From: Zeimonas sp050187175
GTDB taxonomy: Bacteria; Pseudomonadota; Gammaproteobacteria; Burkholderiales; Burkholderiaceae_E
Length of the DNA: 64,000 nucleotides
Assembly (NCBI GenBank): GCA_050187175.1
Contig: JBFWXS010000002.1
Coordinates: 1-64,000, forward strand
Reading direction: 5' to 3'
The translations under genes and the position numbers were made by a program. The stretch's first letter is position 1. Each line of letters starts with the position of its first letter. Below, piece after piece: positions 33,928-42,717 of this stretch. The notes beneath the pieces were generated by a model, which was not told the origin of the DNA, made no database searches, and saw only the letters and a list, made by a program, of their open reading frames with translations.

Positions 33928-34806
33928 ATGAGCAAGGAACGAGGCTACAGAAGCATCTGGTCGCATCTGGCGACCGTGCCGCATCGGCAGGACTGGATCA
34001 CGACCGGCGATTTCAGAACGCGCTATGTCGAGGCCGGCCAGCGCGGAAGGCCGGCGCTGATCATGATTCACGGAACCGGCGGATCCTGGGAGGCTTTCTG
34101 CGCCAACCTGGGTCCGCTGTCCGAGCATTTCCACTGCTTCGCGCTGGACATGATCGGTTGCGGCTACACCGAGAAGCCGGATCGGCCGTACGAGATCTCC
34201 GAGCACGTCGCGCAGCTGATCGACTTCATGCGGGCAAAGGAGATCGAGCGCGCGTCCTTCATCGGGATCTCCATGGGCGCCTGGATCGCCAGCCGCTTCG
34301 CCCTCGCGCATCCGCGGCAGACCGACAAGCTGGTGCTGCTGTCGGCCTTCGGACTGTCCGACGACAAGGAAGAGATAGGGGCGATCATCACGCGCCGCGG
34401 CAAGGCGTTCGAGGAGCCGAGCTGGGCGAGCGTCAAGGAGATCTTCGGCAGGCTGATCTATGCCGAAGAGAATCGCATCGACGATCTGATCGGCCTGCGC
34501 CTGCAGACCTACTCGCAAGCGTCCATGAAGGCGGCCGGGGAGAACGTCCTGGCTGTGTTCAAGCCGGAGTTCCTGGCGCGCAATCTGATCAGTCCCGACG
34601 AATGGCGCTCCATCTCCGTACCCGCGCTGGTCGTCGCCTCCGTCGATGACAAGCCGCTGTACGCGAACACTGCCAGGGCGGTCGCCGGCTTGATTCCGAA
34701 GGCGACGCTGGTCGAGATGCGGCAGGTCGGGCACTGGCCGCAGTTCGAGAACCCCGAGCCGCTGAATCGACTGGTCATCGAGTTCCTTGGGGACGGCCGC
34801 GCATGA
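33928..34806 (+). CDS. Alpha/beta hydrolase, meta-cleavage product hydrolase-like
   Basis: This 292-residue alpha/beta hydrolase has nucleophile Ser115 (GISMGAW), acid Asp240 or Asp241 (SVDDKPLY) and His269 (VGHWPQFENP). The pattern fits MhpC/BphD-type C-C hydrolases that split the ring-cleavage product. It lies between the VOC protein and the FAD hydroxylase and overlaps the latter by four bases (ATGA). This gives a complete order of decarboxylation, hydroxylation, ring opening and C-C cleavage. Confidence 0.9.
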   Translation: MSKERGYRSIWSHLATVPHRQDWITTGDFRTRYVEAGQRGRPALIMIHGTGGSWEAFCANLGPLSEHFHCFALDMIGCGYTEKPDRPYEISEHVAQLIDFMRAKEIERASFIGISMGAWIASRFALAHPRQTDKLVLLSAFGLSDDKEEIGAIITRRGKAFEEPSWASVKEIFGRLIYAEENRIDDLIGLRLQTYSQASMKAAGENVLAVFKPEFLARNLISPDEWRSISVPALVVASVDDKPLYANTARAVAGLIPKATLVEMRQVGHWPQFENPEPLNRLVIEFLGDGRA

Positions 34807-36473
34807 CCGCATGTCTGAGCATTGTCGAGTCCCGGCCCGAGCAGGCGGTGCGCAGACTTTCCCTCGAGCAGACGCTGGAGCTGACACGCAGCGTGGCCGG
34901 CCCCCGTGATCTGCTGCCGCCGAGCACCGACGTGCTGATCGTGGGCGCCGGTCCGGTCGGCCTCACGGTGCTGAATCTGCTCGCCAGATACGGCATCTCG
35001 TGCACGGTTATAGAGCGGAACGAGCGGACCTCGGATCTGCCCAAAGCCATCGCGGTCGATGACGAATACCTCCGTCTGCTGGCCGGCCTGGGGCTTGCCG
35101 ACGCGGTGCATGCCCGCGCCTCCGCACCGTTCGGCGTCTTCTTCACGTCGGCGCGCGGCAGGCCGCTGGTAACCGTGCCGCCGTTCAGGACGCCCAACGG
35201 CTTCGGCAACCGGGTGGCGGTGAGCCAGCCCTTGTTCGAGCAGACGCTGCTTCAGGGTGTGCCCAGGCAGCACGCGAGCATCTGCTTCGGCGCCGAGTTC
35301 ACCGGCCTGTCGCAGGGCGCCGATCATGTAGAGGCGCGAGTTCGCGTGGGCGGCGAAGAACGGGCCCTCACGGCGCGGTATCTGCTTGCGTGCGACGGCG
35401 CCAGGAGTCCGGTTCGCACCGCGGTGGGCATCGACTTTCCGGGGCGGCGCATCGACGAGCCGCATCTGGTCGTCGACCTGGCGGAGTTTCCCGACGATAC
35501 GCCGGGATCGCGGTTCTTCTGCGATCCGCGCCGCCCGATGAACAGCATTCCTGCGCCGTTCGGCGGCCGCCGTCTCGAGTTCATGCTGGCCCCCGGCGAG
35601 GACCACGACTGGCTGATGTCCGACCAAGGCATACGCTGGCTGATCGACAACTTCAGCCCGTACCGCGGCCTGCAGCCGAAGATCATCCGCCGCGCCATCT
35701 ACGGATTCTCCGAGCGCATTGCCGATCGGATGCAGCAGGGCCGGGTATTCCTGCTCGGCGACGCCGCGCACGTCATGCCGCCGTTCGGAGGGCAGGGCCT
35801 GAACACGGGGGCGCGCGATGCAGCCAACCTGGCCTGGAAGCTGGCCTCGGTACTGCAGAAGAATGCCGACCCGAAACTGCTGAGCAGCTATGACGTCGAG
35901 CGGCGCGCGCAGGTCAGCCGGGCTGTCCGCTATTCCGTCAACGTCGGGCGCCTGGCCAATATCCGATCGCGGCCGCTGGCGCTGTTGCGCAACGCCGTAG
36001 TCCGTCTGCTGAACCAGTATCCGCCGGCGCGCGACTATCTGGCGCAGATGCGGTACGTGCCGCGCCCGCGGATCGACGAAGGCCTGCTCGTCACCGCCGG
36101 CGATGCCGCTGCGGACCTGGTCGGAACCGTCTTTCCGCGGCTCATGCTCGACGTCGACGGTGCGGCGATAACGTTCGACGAGTTCGTCGGATTCCGTCAC
36201 GCACTGGTGGTTCTGGATCCGCCCGGCGGCTTTCGAGTCCCGCCGCAGCTCATCGATGCCATGTCGGGTGTCGTGCTGCCGATGCGCAGCGGCAAGTCCA
36301 TGCGAGGCCTGGCCGGTTGCACGGACCCGCTGCTGGATCGTCTGCTGCCGCAGCTTGCCGGCCATGCGGTGCTTGTACGGCCGGACCGCTACATCGCCGG
36401 TGCTGCGCCGGTGCAGGAGGCGGCCGGTCTGCTGAGCGCCTATCGGGACGCGTGGTCAGCTTCGGGGAGTTGA
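34803..36473 (+). CDS. FAD-dependent aromatic hydroxylase (MhpA-like)
   Basis: This 556-residue flavin monooxygenase has the FAD fold VLIVGAGPVGLTVLN near residues 44-58, CDGARSPVRTAVG, and GDAAHVMPPFGGQGLNTGARDAANLAWKLA. It most resembles 3-hydroxyphenylpropionate and resorcinol-type hydroxylases. About 40 residues precede the FAD fold, longer than usual. It overlaps the hydrolase stop by four bases and ends the operon. It is a different clade from the pair at 27377 and 58397. Confidence 0.92.
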   Translation: MTACLSIVESRPEQAVRRLSLEQTLELTRSVAGPRDLLPPSTDVLIVGAGPVGLTVLNLLARYGISCTVIERNERTSDLPKAIAVDDEYLRLLAGLGLADAVHARASAPFGVFFTSARGRPLVTVPPFRTPNGFGNRVAVSQPLFEQTLLQGVPRQHASICFGAEFTGLSQGADHVEARVRVGGEERALTARYLLACDGARSPVRTAVGIDFPGRRIDEPHLVVDLAEFPDDTPGSRFFCDPRRPMNSIPAPFGGRRLEFMLAPGEDHDWLMSDQGIRWLIDNFSPYRGLQPKIIRRAIYGFSERIADRMQQGRVFLLGDAAHVMPPFGGQGLNTGARDAANLAWKLASVLQKNADPKLLSSYDVERRAQVSRAVRYSVNVGRLANIRSRPLALLRNAVVRLLNQYPPARDYLAQMRYVPRPRIDEGLLVTAGDAAADLVGTVFPRLMLDVDGAAITFDEFVGFRHALVVLDPPGGFRVPPQLIDAMSGVVLPMRSGKSMRGLAGCTDPLLDRLLPQLAGHAVLVRPDRYIAGAAPVQEAAGLLSAYRDAWSASGS

Positions 36474-36505
36474 TCGGCTGAGCTGCCGGATCCCCGACCG
36501 CCTCG

Positions 36506-36751
36506 CTATTCGCGGGGAGCGCTGGCCGGCGCGGGTGCCGCTTCGGCCTCATCGGCGTCGTGCCGCTTGCTCGAGCGGACCATCCATACGAAGAAAAGGG
36601 CGATGATGCCGACGAACAGCAGGACGAACAGGCCCACCACCACCGGACTCGCGGGAGCGGATGAGGCCTGGTCGGCGGCGCCTTGCGCCGATGCAGTCAT
36701 TGCCACGAACGCCGTCAGCAGCGGGCTGGATTTCAGAAGAAGCTTGGTCAC
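36506..36751 (-). CDS. Small membrane protein with signal-like N-terminus
   Basis: This 81-residue protein has a hydrophobic start (MTKLLLKSSPLLTAFVAMTA, possible cleavage after SAQ) and one strong membrane segment (PVVVGLFVLLFVGIIALFF). A short basic stretch (RSSKRH) and an acidic, Ala-Pro-rich tail follow. The start is a GTG at 36751 with an excellent GGGAGGT ribosome site; an upstream ATG at 36838 lacks this. The function is unknown. It does not fit with the catabolic genes on either side. Confidence 0.72.
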   Translation of the reverse strand: MTKLLLKSSPLLTAFVAMTASAQGAADQASSAPASPVVVGLFVLLFVGIIALFFVWMVRSSKRHDADEAEAAPAPASAPRE

Positions 36752-36929
36752 GATACCTCCCGCCGTGCACGCGGATTGAATGGAGCGGACTGCGTGAATG
36801 CCGCGGCAGTCACGCTGCTCCTGGGGGAGGCTCGCCACGCTTCACGCATGCGTCCAGACTAGCGCGCGAAGCTTGCGGGGGACTTACATGGGACTGACGG
36901 TTCGCCTACGCGGGAACCGCTGCTGCGCC

Positions 36930-37634
36930 TTACGCGGCCGCTGACAGCCGCGCCTTCAGGAACGCCAGCATCTGCGCCCAAGACGCCGTCGCGGCGCGTT
37001 CGCGATACCGCTCGGGCATGATGAAGTTCTGGAATGCGTGGCCGGCGTCCTGATACGTATGAAACTCGTGCCACTTGCCGAGCCGCGTCAGTTCGGCCGA
37101 GAGCCGCTGCACGTCTTCCGGCGACGGATTCGTGTCCTGCGCGCCGAACAATCCGAGCACCGGGCACTGGATGTCCGCTGTGCGCTCGAACGGGCTGGGT
37201 CCGTCGCCGAGCGCCTTCATGATGTTGCCGCCGTAGAAGACCACCGCGGCTTGCAGCTCGGGCATCGAGCCGGCGGCGAGATAGGCGACGCGGCCGCCCA
37301 TGCAGAAGCCGATGATGCCTATCGGTCCGAGCTCGCGGCCGGCGCGCAGATGCGCGATGGTGGCGCGCAGGTCGGCGATGATCTCGTCGTCGCGCAGCAG
37401 GCTGGTCCGCTTCGTCGGATCCACGTCGGCGGCCTGCCGATGGTACAGCTCCGGCGCCGCGACGATGTAGCCGGCCCGGTGCAGGCGGTGCACGCCGTCC
37501 TGAATCTGTGCGTCCAGGCCGCCGCCGTGCTGCGCGATCAGCACTACGGGCTGCGGACCGGGCCGCTCCGGCGCGCCGACGTATATCCGCATCGGCTGGC
37601 CCTCGACTTCTGTGCTTTCCCAGTGGACCGTCAT
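36930..37634 (-). CDS. Dienelactone hydrolase family protein
   Basis: This 234-residue protein has the dienelactone hydrolase triad Cys111 (GFCMGG), Asp167 (GAQDTNPS) and His199 (DAGHAFQN). Such enzymes open dienelactones from ring cleavage or act on other esters. The ATG at 37634 overlaps the stop of the upstream gene (ATGA). A longer frame from 37727 is less likely. It is the last gene of the operon starting at 41452. Confidence 0.91.
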   Translation of the reverse strand: MTVHWESTEVEGQPMRIYVGAPERPGPQPVVLIAQHGGGLDAQIQDGVHRLHRAGYIVAAPELYHRQAADVDPTKRTSLLRDDEIIADLRATIAHLRAGRELGPIGIIGFCMGGRVAYLAAGSMPELQAAVVFYGGNIMKALGDGPSPFERTADIQCPVLGLFGAQDTNPSPEDVQRLSAELTRLGKWHEFHTYQDAGHAFQNFIMPERYRERAATASWAQMLAFLKARLSAAA

Positions 37635-38212
37635 GACTTTGCTTCCTTGATCTTGCGGTAACCGTGCATGTCGGGAAACGGCGGCGCGCGGCCGGCCTGC
37701 AGGTCGACCTCGGCGCTGTTCAGGCACATCGCCAGCATGGACCAGTAGCCGACCGAGCCGATCAGGTCGACCAGCGCTTCGTCGCCGAACATCGTCCGTG
37801 CCGCCGCGAAGGTCTCGTCGCTGACGAAGTGATTCTGCAGCAGTTCGGTCGCGAAGTCATAGTAAATACGTTCGTCGGCTTCCTGGAAGTCGGGGCGCCG
37901 TCCTTCTGCCAGCGCCTTCACCACATCGTGCGAGATGCCGGCGGCGATCGCCTTGTCCACGTGCGAGTTCCACGAATACTGCGCATCCCAGAAGCGCGCG
38001 GTCACCAGGATGCCGAACTCTCGCAGCTTCTCGGGCAGCTTGCAGTCCAGCCGCAGATAGGTCGCCAGCGCGGAGACCTTGTCCATCAGATCCGGGCTGT
38101 GCAGCCAGACGTAGTAGGGGCCGGTGACCACCTTGCGGCGCACCGCATGCCGCTCGAACGACTGTTTCTGCCGGTCGTCGAGATCGTCGTAGCCGAGCTT
38201 CGGAAGTCGCAT
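37631..38212 (-). CDS. Carboxymuconolactone decarboxylase-family (AhpD-like) protein
   Basis: This 193-residue protein is of the CMD/AhpD fold, with the core around LATYLRLDCKLPEKLREFGILVTARFW and a histidine in WNSHVDKAIAAGIS. The CxxC pair of AhpD is not present. It may act as a lactone decarboxylase or in a related step before the dienelactone hydrolase. The start at 38212 is chosen because the longer frame from 39265 is only a shadow of the neighbouring Bug gene. Confidence 0.88.
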   Translation of the reverse strand: MRLPKLGYDDLDDRQKQSFERHAVRRKVVTGPYYVWLHSPDLMDKVSALATYLRLDCKLPEKLREFGILVTARFWDAQYSWNSHVDKAIAAGISHDVVKALAEGRRPDFQEADERIYYDFATELLQNHFVSDETFAAARTMFGDEALVDLIGSVGYWSMLAMCLNSAEVDLQAGRAPPFPDMHGYRKIKEAKS

Positions 38213-38229
38213 CGAATCAATCCGTCTTG

Positions 38230-39261
38230 TCAGTCCGCCTTGATACCGGTGTCGCGCACCAGTGCCGTCCATTTGGCCATGTCGCGCGCCAGCATGTCGG
38301 AAAAACTCTGCGGCGACTGCGGGTTCGCCACCCAGGCGTTGATCGCCAGCTGTTCCTGCACGTCGCGACGCTGCAGCAGCTTCTCGATCTCGGCATTCAG
38401 CAAGGAGACGACAGGCGGCGGGGTGCCGGCCGGCGCCAGTACGCCCATCCATGAGCTTGCCTCGAAGCCGGACAGGCCGGCGCTCTCGGCCACGGTCGGG
38501 ATTTCGGGCGCGAGCGGTGTGCGCTGCGCACTGGTCACGGCGAGGATCCGCAGCTTGCCGGACTTGGCATGCGGCAGCGCGGAGCCGAGCGAGATCGACA
38601 GGACCGGCACGTCGCCGGCCATCACGGGCATCAGCGACGGTCCGGACCCCTTGTGCGGAATGTGCAGCATCCTGATGCCCGCGCGCGTGCAGAACAGCTC
38701 CATCGCCATGTGCGTCAGCGTGCCGCCGCCGCCGGAAGCGTAGGCCAGCGCGCCGGGTCTGGCCTTGGCTGACTCGATCAGCGCCGGCAGCGTCTGCGCC
38801 GCGAAGCCTGGGTGGACGGCGATGCATTGCGGACCGGAGGCCAGCGTGCCGACGGCGGCGAAATCCTTCAGCGGATCGTACGGCACCTCCTTGGTCAGCG
38901 TCGGTGCGATCAGGTGGACGTCGGCCGTCACCAGCAGCGTGACGCCGTCCGGGCTGGACTTGGCCACGCGGCCCGCGGCGATGATGCCGGAGGCGCCGGG
39001 CCGGTTTTCGACCACGAAGGGCTGGCCCAGCTGCTCGGTCAGGCTCTTGGCGACGATGCGCGCCATGATGTCGATGCCGCCGCCCGCCGCGAAGCCGACC
39101 AGGATGTGCACCGGTTTGTCGGGGTAGCTGCCGCGCGCGCTGCCTTGCGCGTACGCGGCGCCGAAGGCGAGGCTTCCCAGGCCGCTCAGTCCTCCCGCCA
39201 GCAGTCGGCGGCGACGCGATGCAGCGGCCGGAAAGGGAACGGATGACGCGTTCTTTGCCAT
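38230..39261 (-). CDS. Bug-family periplasmic solute receptor
   Basis: This 343-residue TctC-like receptor has the N-terminus AAASRRRRLLAGGLSGLGSLA, a twin-arginine-type signal, with cleavage near AYAQ. The mature part has YPDKPVHILVGFAAGGGIDIMAR, NRPGASGIIAAGRVAKSSPDG and the later ALPHAKSGKLRILAV. It is one of two Bug genes in the same operon, on either side of an old yellow enzyme gene, so the pathway may take up two related acids. Confidence 0.93.
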   Translation of the reverse strand: MAKNASSVPFPAAASRRRRLLAGGLSGLGSLAFGAAYAQGSARGSYPDKPVHILVGFAAGGGIDIMARIVAKSLTEQLGQPFVVENRPGASGIIAAGRVAKSSPDGVTLLVTADVHLIAPTLTKEVPYDPLKDFAAVGTLASGPQCIAVHPGFAAQTLPALIESAKARPGALAYASGGGGTLTHMAMELFCTRAGIRMLHIPHKGSGPSLMPVMAGDVPVLSISLGSALPHAKSGKLRILAVTSAQRTPLAPEIPTVAESAGLSGFEASSWMGVLAPAGTPPPVVSLLNAEIEKLLQRRDVQEQLAINAWVANPQSPQSFSDMLARDMAKWTALVRDTGIKAD

Positions 39262-39296
39262 GCAATGCTCCTCGGATGTATGGATAGCGGTGCGGA

Positions 39297-40463
39297 TCAG
39301 CCAGCGGCGCCGTCGTCCGATTTCAGGCTGGGCAGCCAGGTGGAAGGGGTGATGGCCGGGTTGCGCGCACGCTTCTCCAGCCAGTAGCCGTACATGGGCA
39401 CGATGTCGGCGAACGGCGAGGGGACGCCGAGCTTCTGTGCCGCGTCGATCGGCCAGTTCGGGTTGTGCAGCAGCTCGCGGCCCAGCGCGACCAGATCGGC
39501 CTGCCCCTGCCGCACGATCGCTTCGGCGTGGTCGGCATGTACGATCAGGCCGACGGCCATGGTGGGGACGCCGGCCTCAGTGCGGATGCGCCGCGCATGG
39601 TCGACCTGATAGCCATAGGTCAAAGCCGAGTCGACCGGTGCCTGCTTGCCCATGCCGCCGGTGCTGCAGTCGATGACGTCGACGCCGACCGCGTGCAGCG
39701 TCTTCGCGAGCGCGATGCTGTCGTCGATCGTCCAGCCGCACTCATCGATGGCCGAGATGCGTACGAACAGCGGCTTGTGTTCGGGCCAGCCGCGCCGTAC
39801 GCGCTGCACGATTTCCACGGCGAAGCGCATGCGGTTCTGCAGCGAGCCCCCGTAGGCGTCCTGGCGGCGGTTCGATTCGGTCGACAGGAACTGGTGAATC
39901 AGGTAGCCGTGGGCGCCATGCAGCTCGAGCACCTCGAAGCCCGCTTCGTCGGCGCGGCGTGCCGCCTGACCCCAGGCCTCGACCTGCGCGTCGATGTCGT
40001 CCACGCTCATCTCGCTCGGCACGGCGTAGCCGGGCGCATGCGCGACGGCGCTGGGGCCGATCAGCTGCCATGGCTCGCCGTGATCGACGCCGGGGACCTC
40101 ACCGAGCGGCGCGCGCCCTTCCCAGGGCAGCGACTGGCGCGCCTTGCGGCCGGAGTGGCTGAGCTGGATGCCGGGTACGGCGCCGAAGCTGCGGATCGCT
40201 GCGCTCAGGCGCTGCAGCTCGGGAATGAATGCATCCTTCCAGATGCCGGCGTCGCGGATCGTCGAGCAGCCGTCGGCCGAGACCTTGGTCGCCTCCATGA
40301 ACACCAGTCCCGGCCCGCCCGCGGCCACCTTGCCCAGATGGATCAGATGCCAGTCGTTGACGTGGCCCTTGTTCGCCGAGTACGTCAGCATCGGCGAAGC
40401 CACGATACGGTTGCGCAGCGTGATCCCGCGAATCTGCAGCGGGCTGAAGAGTGCTCGATCCAT
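39297..40463 (-). CDS. Old yellow enzyme family NADH:flavin oxidoreductase
   Basis: This 388-residue FMN-dependent TIM-barrel enzyme has LFSPLQIRGITLRNRIVASPM at the start, the substrate-binding motif ELHGAHGYLIHQFLS, and a C-terminal VALGRELLHNPNWP. It resembles the YqjM/NamA group that reduces activated C=C bonds, or demethylase-like members. The start at 40463 is fixed by family alignment; the longer frame from 40691 is a shadow. It lies five bases after the upstream Bug stop. Confidence 0.92.
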   Translation of the reverse strand: MDRALFSPLQIRGITLRNRIVASPMLTYSANKGHVNDWHLIHLGKVAAGGPGLVFMEATKVSADGCSTIRDAGIWKDAFIPELQRLSAAIRSFGAVPGIQLSHSGRKARQSLPWEGRAPLGEVPGVDHGEPWQLIGPSAVAHAPGYAVPSEMSVDDIDAQVEAWGQAARRADEAGFEVLELHGAHGYLIHQFLSTESNRRQDAYGGSLQNRMRFAVEIVQRVRRGWPEHKPLFVRISAIDECGWTIDDSIALAKTLHAVGVDVIDCSTGGMGKQAPVDSALTYGYQVDHARRIRTEAGVPTMAVGLIVHADHAEAIVRQGQADLVALGRELLHNPNWPIDAAQKLGVPSPFADIVPMYGYWLEKRARNPAITPSTWLPSLKSDDGAAG

Positions 40464-40468
40464 GTTCC

Positions 40469-41452
40469 TTAGTCGGCCTTGATGTTCGCGGTCCTGATGA
40501 CGCTCTGGTACTTGGCCATGTCCGACTTCATCAGGGCGCCGAACTGCTCCGGCGTCGTATACCAGGCTTCGATGCCTTGCGCAGCGAGCGTCTGCCGGGT
40601 CTCGGCTTGCGCGAGCAGCGCCGACATCTCGGCCGACAGGCGGTTGACGATCTCCGGCGGCGTGCCGGCCGGCGCGAACAGCCCCAGCCACACCTTGACA
40701 TCGAAGTTCGGCATCCCGGCCTCGGTGAAGGTCGGCACGTCCGGCAGTGCCGCCAGCCGGCTGTCGCCGGTCACCGCCAGCGCCTTCAGCTTGCCGGTCT
40801 TCACATGCGGGGCAACCGGCGCGGGCGGTACGAGGAATAGCTGCACCTGTCCGCCGATCAGCTCGGTCACGGCCGGCATCGCGCCCTTGTACGGGATATG
40901 CTGCATCTTCAGTTCGCTGAGCATGTTGAACAGCTCGCCGCCCAGATGGCTCGGACTGCCGGTGCCGTAGGACGCGAAGTTCAGCTGCCCCGGCCGCGAT
41001 CTCGCCAGCTGCACCAGCTCTCGCACATTGTTCGCCGCCAGCGACGGCGTGGCCGCCAGGACCATGGCGCTGGAGGTCAGCGTGGCGATCGGCGCGAAAT
41101 CCTTGATCGGATCGAACGGTGCGGGCGTCAGCATCGGCGTGATCACGTGCGTGCTGCCGGCCAGAAGCAGCGTGTAGCCGTCCGGTGCCGCTCTCGCCAC
41201 GAAGTCGGTGCCGATCAGCGTGTTGCCGCCCGGTCGGTTCTCGACGATCACCTGCTGGCCGAGCTTCTCGTGGATCCGTTGCCCGACCAGGCGAGCGAGC
41301 AGATCGGTCTGCCCGCCCGGTGCGAACGGTACGATCAGCCGGATGATCTTCGACGGATAGGCGGAAGCGGATTGCTGTGCGACGGCCGCCGTGCAGAACA
41401 GCGTCGCTGCACCCAGCACGGCCAGTTTCGCCATCGTCCTGCGACGCATCAT
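40469..41452 (-). CDS. Bug-family periplasmic solute receptor
   Basis: This 327-residue TctC-like receptor has MMRRRTMAKLAVLGAATLF as the export signal, with cleavage near AVAQ. The mature protein has YPSKIIRLIVPFAPGGQTDLLARLVG and NRPGGNTLIGTDFVARAAPDG. The ATG at 41452 follows GGAG eight bases upstream; starts at 41479 and 41590 are weaker. It is the first gene of a five-gene operon and is divergent from the BNR-propeller operon. Confidence 0.92.
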   Translation of the reverse strand: MMRRRTMAKLAVLGAATLFCTAAVAQQSASAYPSKIIRLIVPFAPGGQTDLLARLVGQRIHEKLGQQVIVENRPGGNTLIGTDFVARAAPDGYTLLLAGSTHVITPMLTPAPFDPIKDFAPIATLTSSAMVLAATPSLAANNVRELVQLARSRPGQLNFASYGTGSPSHLGGELFNMLSELKMQHIPYKGAMPAVTELIGGQVQLFLVPPAPVAPHVKTGKLKALAVTGDSRLAALPDVPTFTEAGMPNFDVKVWLGLFAPAGTPPEIVNRLSAEMSALLAQAETRQTLAAQGIEAWYTTPEQFGALMKSDMAKYQSVIRTANIKAD

Positions 41453-41531
41453 GGCATTGTCTCCATCTTGTGGGTTCATTCTTCGATGGTAGGCCGTGCG
41501 GCGCTTCGCCAGAAGGCCCGGCACCGAATGT

Positions 41532-41543
41532 TCAGCCGGCTGA
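41532..41543. promoter_or_regulatory. Perfect 12-bp palindrome between divergent operons
   Basis: TCAGCCGGCTGA is its own reverse complement and lies in the 176-base spacer between the Bug-led operon and the BNR-led operon. The IclR gene that ends the BNR-led operon is a possible ligand for such a site. In GC-rich DNA a 12-base palindrome can occur by chance, so support is modest. Confidence 0.35.
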
Positions 41544-41628
41544 TATGCGGCGCGCGAACGTGCCGATGCATGGCGGGCCTTGATTATCATCGCTACCGTT
41601 CATGCCTTTCCTGTGCGGAGGTGATCTC

Positions 41629-42711
41629 TTGGTCCATGGGCGAACGAAGCATGTCTTTGCCGGCGGCGACTACGATCACCGAGCCAGCAGCGGACAGGAA
41701 GCGCGCGGCGGCCTGTTCCGGATGGCCGCGGACGGCGGTGACTGGCAGGCGCTCACGCAAGGCCTGCCGCGCGATGTCGAGGCTCGCGCGTTCGCGGTGC
41801 ATCCGTTCGACCGCCGGCTGCTGTTCGTCGGCACGCAGGACGGGCCGTACCGAAGCGCTGACGGCGGCGACCATTGGGAGCGTCTGGATTTTCCTGACCG
41901 TGCTGCGCCGATCTATTCCGTCAGTTGCCATCCGGCGCGGCCTGAAGTGATCTATGCGGGCGCCGAGGGCGAGGGTTCGGCCGTGTATCGCAGTCAGGAC
42001 CGCGGCGACCGCTGGCAGCGCCTGCCCGCCGCCGCTCCTCCGGGCCATTGCCGGATGAGCTTTCCGCCGCGCGTGATCTGCATCACCGCCGACCCGTCGC
42101 GGCCGGACGATCTGTATGTCGCGTTCGAGATCGGCGGCGTGATCCGCAGCTCGGACGGCGGAGAGAGCTTCAGCGACGTATCGGCCTCGCTGATCCGGCT
42201 TGCCGAGCAGCCGGGACTGAAGAACCGCAGCGAGTCGGACACCGATGCCGAGGGCCTGCTCGATTCCCACGCCGTCGTGATCAGCCGCGCCATGCCCGGC
42301 ACGCCGTTGCTCGGCAATCGCATGGGTCTGTTTCGCGGCGACGACCGCGGCGCGCGCTGGTCCGACATGCAGCTCGGCCGCTTCTCGCCGCTCACCTATT
42401 GCCGCGGTGTCGCCGTGTCGCCGCATGCGCCGCGCACGCTGTACGCCACGCTGTCACCGGCCGCCCGCAGCACCGACGGCTCGCTGTACCGGAGCGACGA
42501 TTTCGGCCAGTCGTGGCGCCGCTTCGATCATGGCGTGCAGGCGGACGCGACGATGGTCGGCGTGGCGCCGGATCTCGATGATCCCGCGCGTGTCTATTGC
42601 GCGTCGCGCAGCGGGCAGATCTTCGTCACTGCGGACGACGGCCGCAGCTGGCGGGAAACGCGGCTGCCGGCCAAGGTCATGCAGCGCGTCCGCTTCGTTG
42701 CGTGCAATTGA
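41629..42711 (+). CDS. BNR-repeat beta-propeller protein
   Basis: This 360-residue protein carries repeated Asp-box motifs of the S-x-D-x-G-x-x-W type (SADGGDHWERL, SQDRGDRWQRL, SSDGGESF, SDDFGQSWRRF, TADDGRSWRET), which form a sialidase-like propeller. No catalytic residues of sialidases are evident and there is no signal peptide. The TTG at 41629 is chosen because a full GGAGGTGAT ribosome site lies just before it; an ATG at 41602 has none. It leads an operon of DUF1445, TPP enzyme, MmgE/PrpD and IclR. It may bind or sense a ligand; the role is unknown. Confidence 0.8.
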   Translation: MVHGRTKHVFAGGDYDHRASSGQEARGGLFRMAADGGDWQALTQGLPRDVEARAFAVHPFDRRLLFVGTQDGPYRSADGGDHWERLDFPDRAAPIYSVSCHPARPEVIYAGAEGEGSAVYRSQDRGDRWQRLPAAAPPGHCRMSFPPRVICITADPSRPDDLYVAFEIGGVIRSSDGGESFSDVSASLIRLAEQPGLKNRSESDTDAEGLLDSHAVVISRAMPGTPLLGNRMGLFRGDDRGARWSDMQLGRFSPLTYCRGVAVSPHAPRTLYATLSPAARSTDGSLYRSDDFGQSWRRFDHGVQADATMVGVAPDLDDPARVYCASRSGQIFVTADDGRSWRETRLPAKVMQRVRFVACN

Positions 42712-42717
42712 TCGACC

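Noticed and set aside
34509..36365. 618-codon minus-strand frame opposite the hydrolase and hydroxylase genes
   Set aside because: Antisense shadow without domain pattern.
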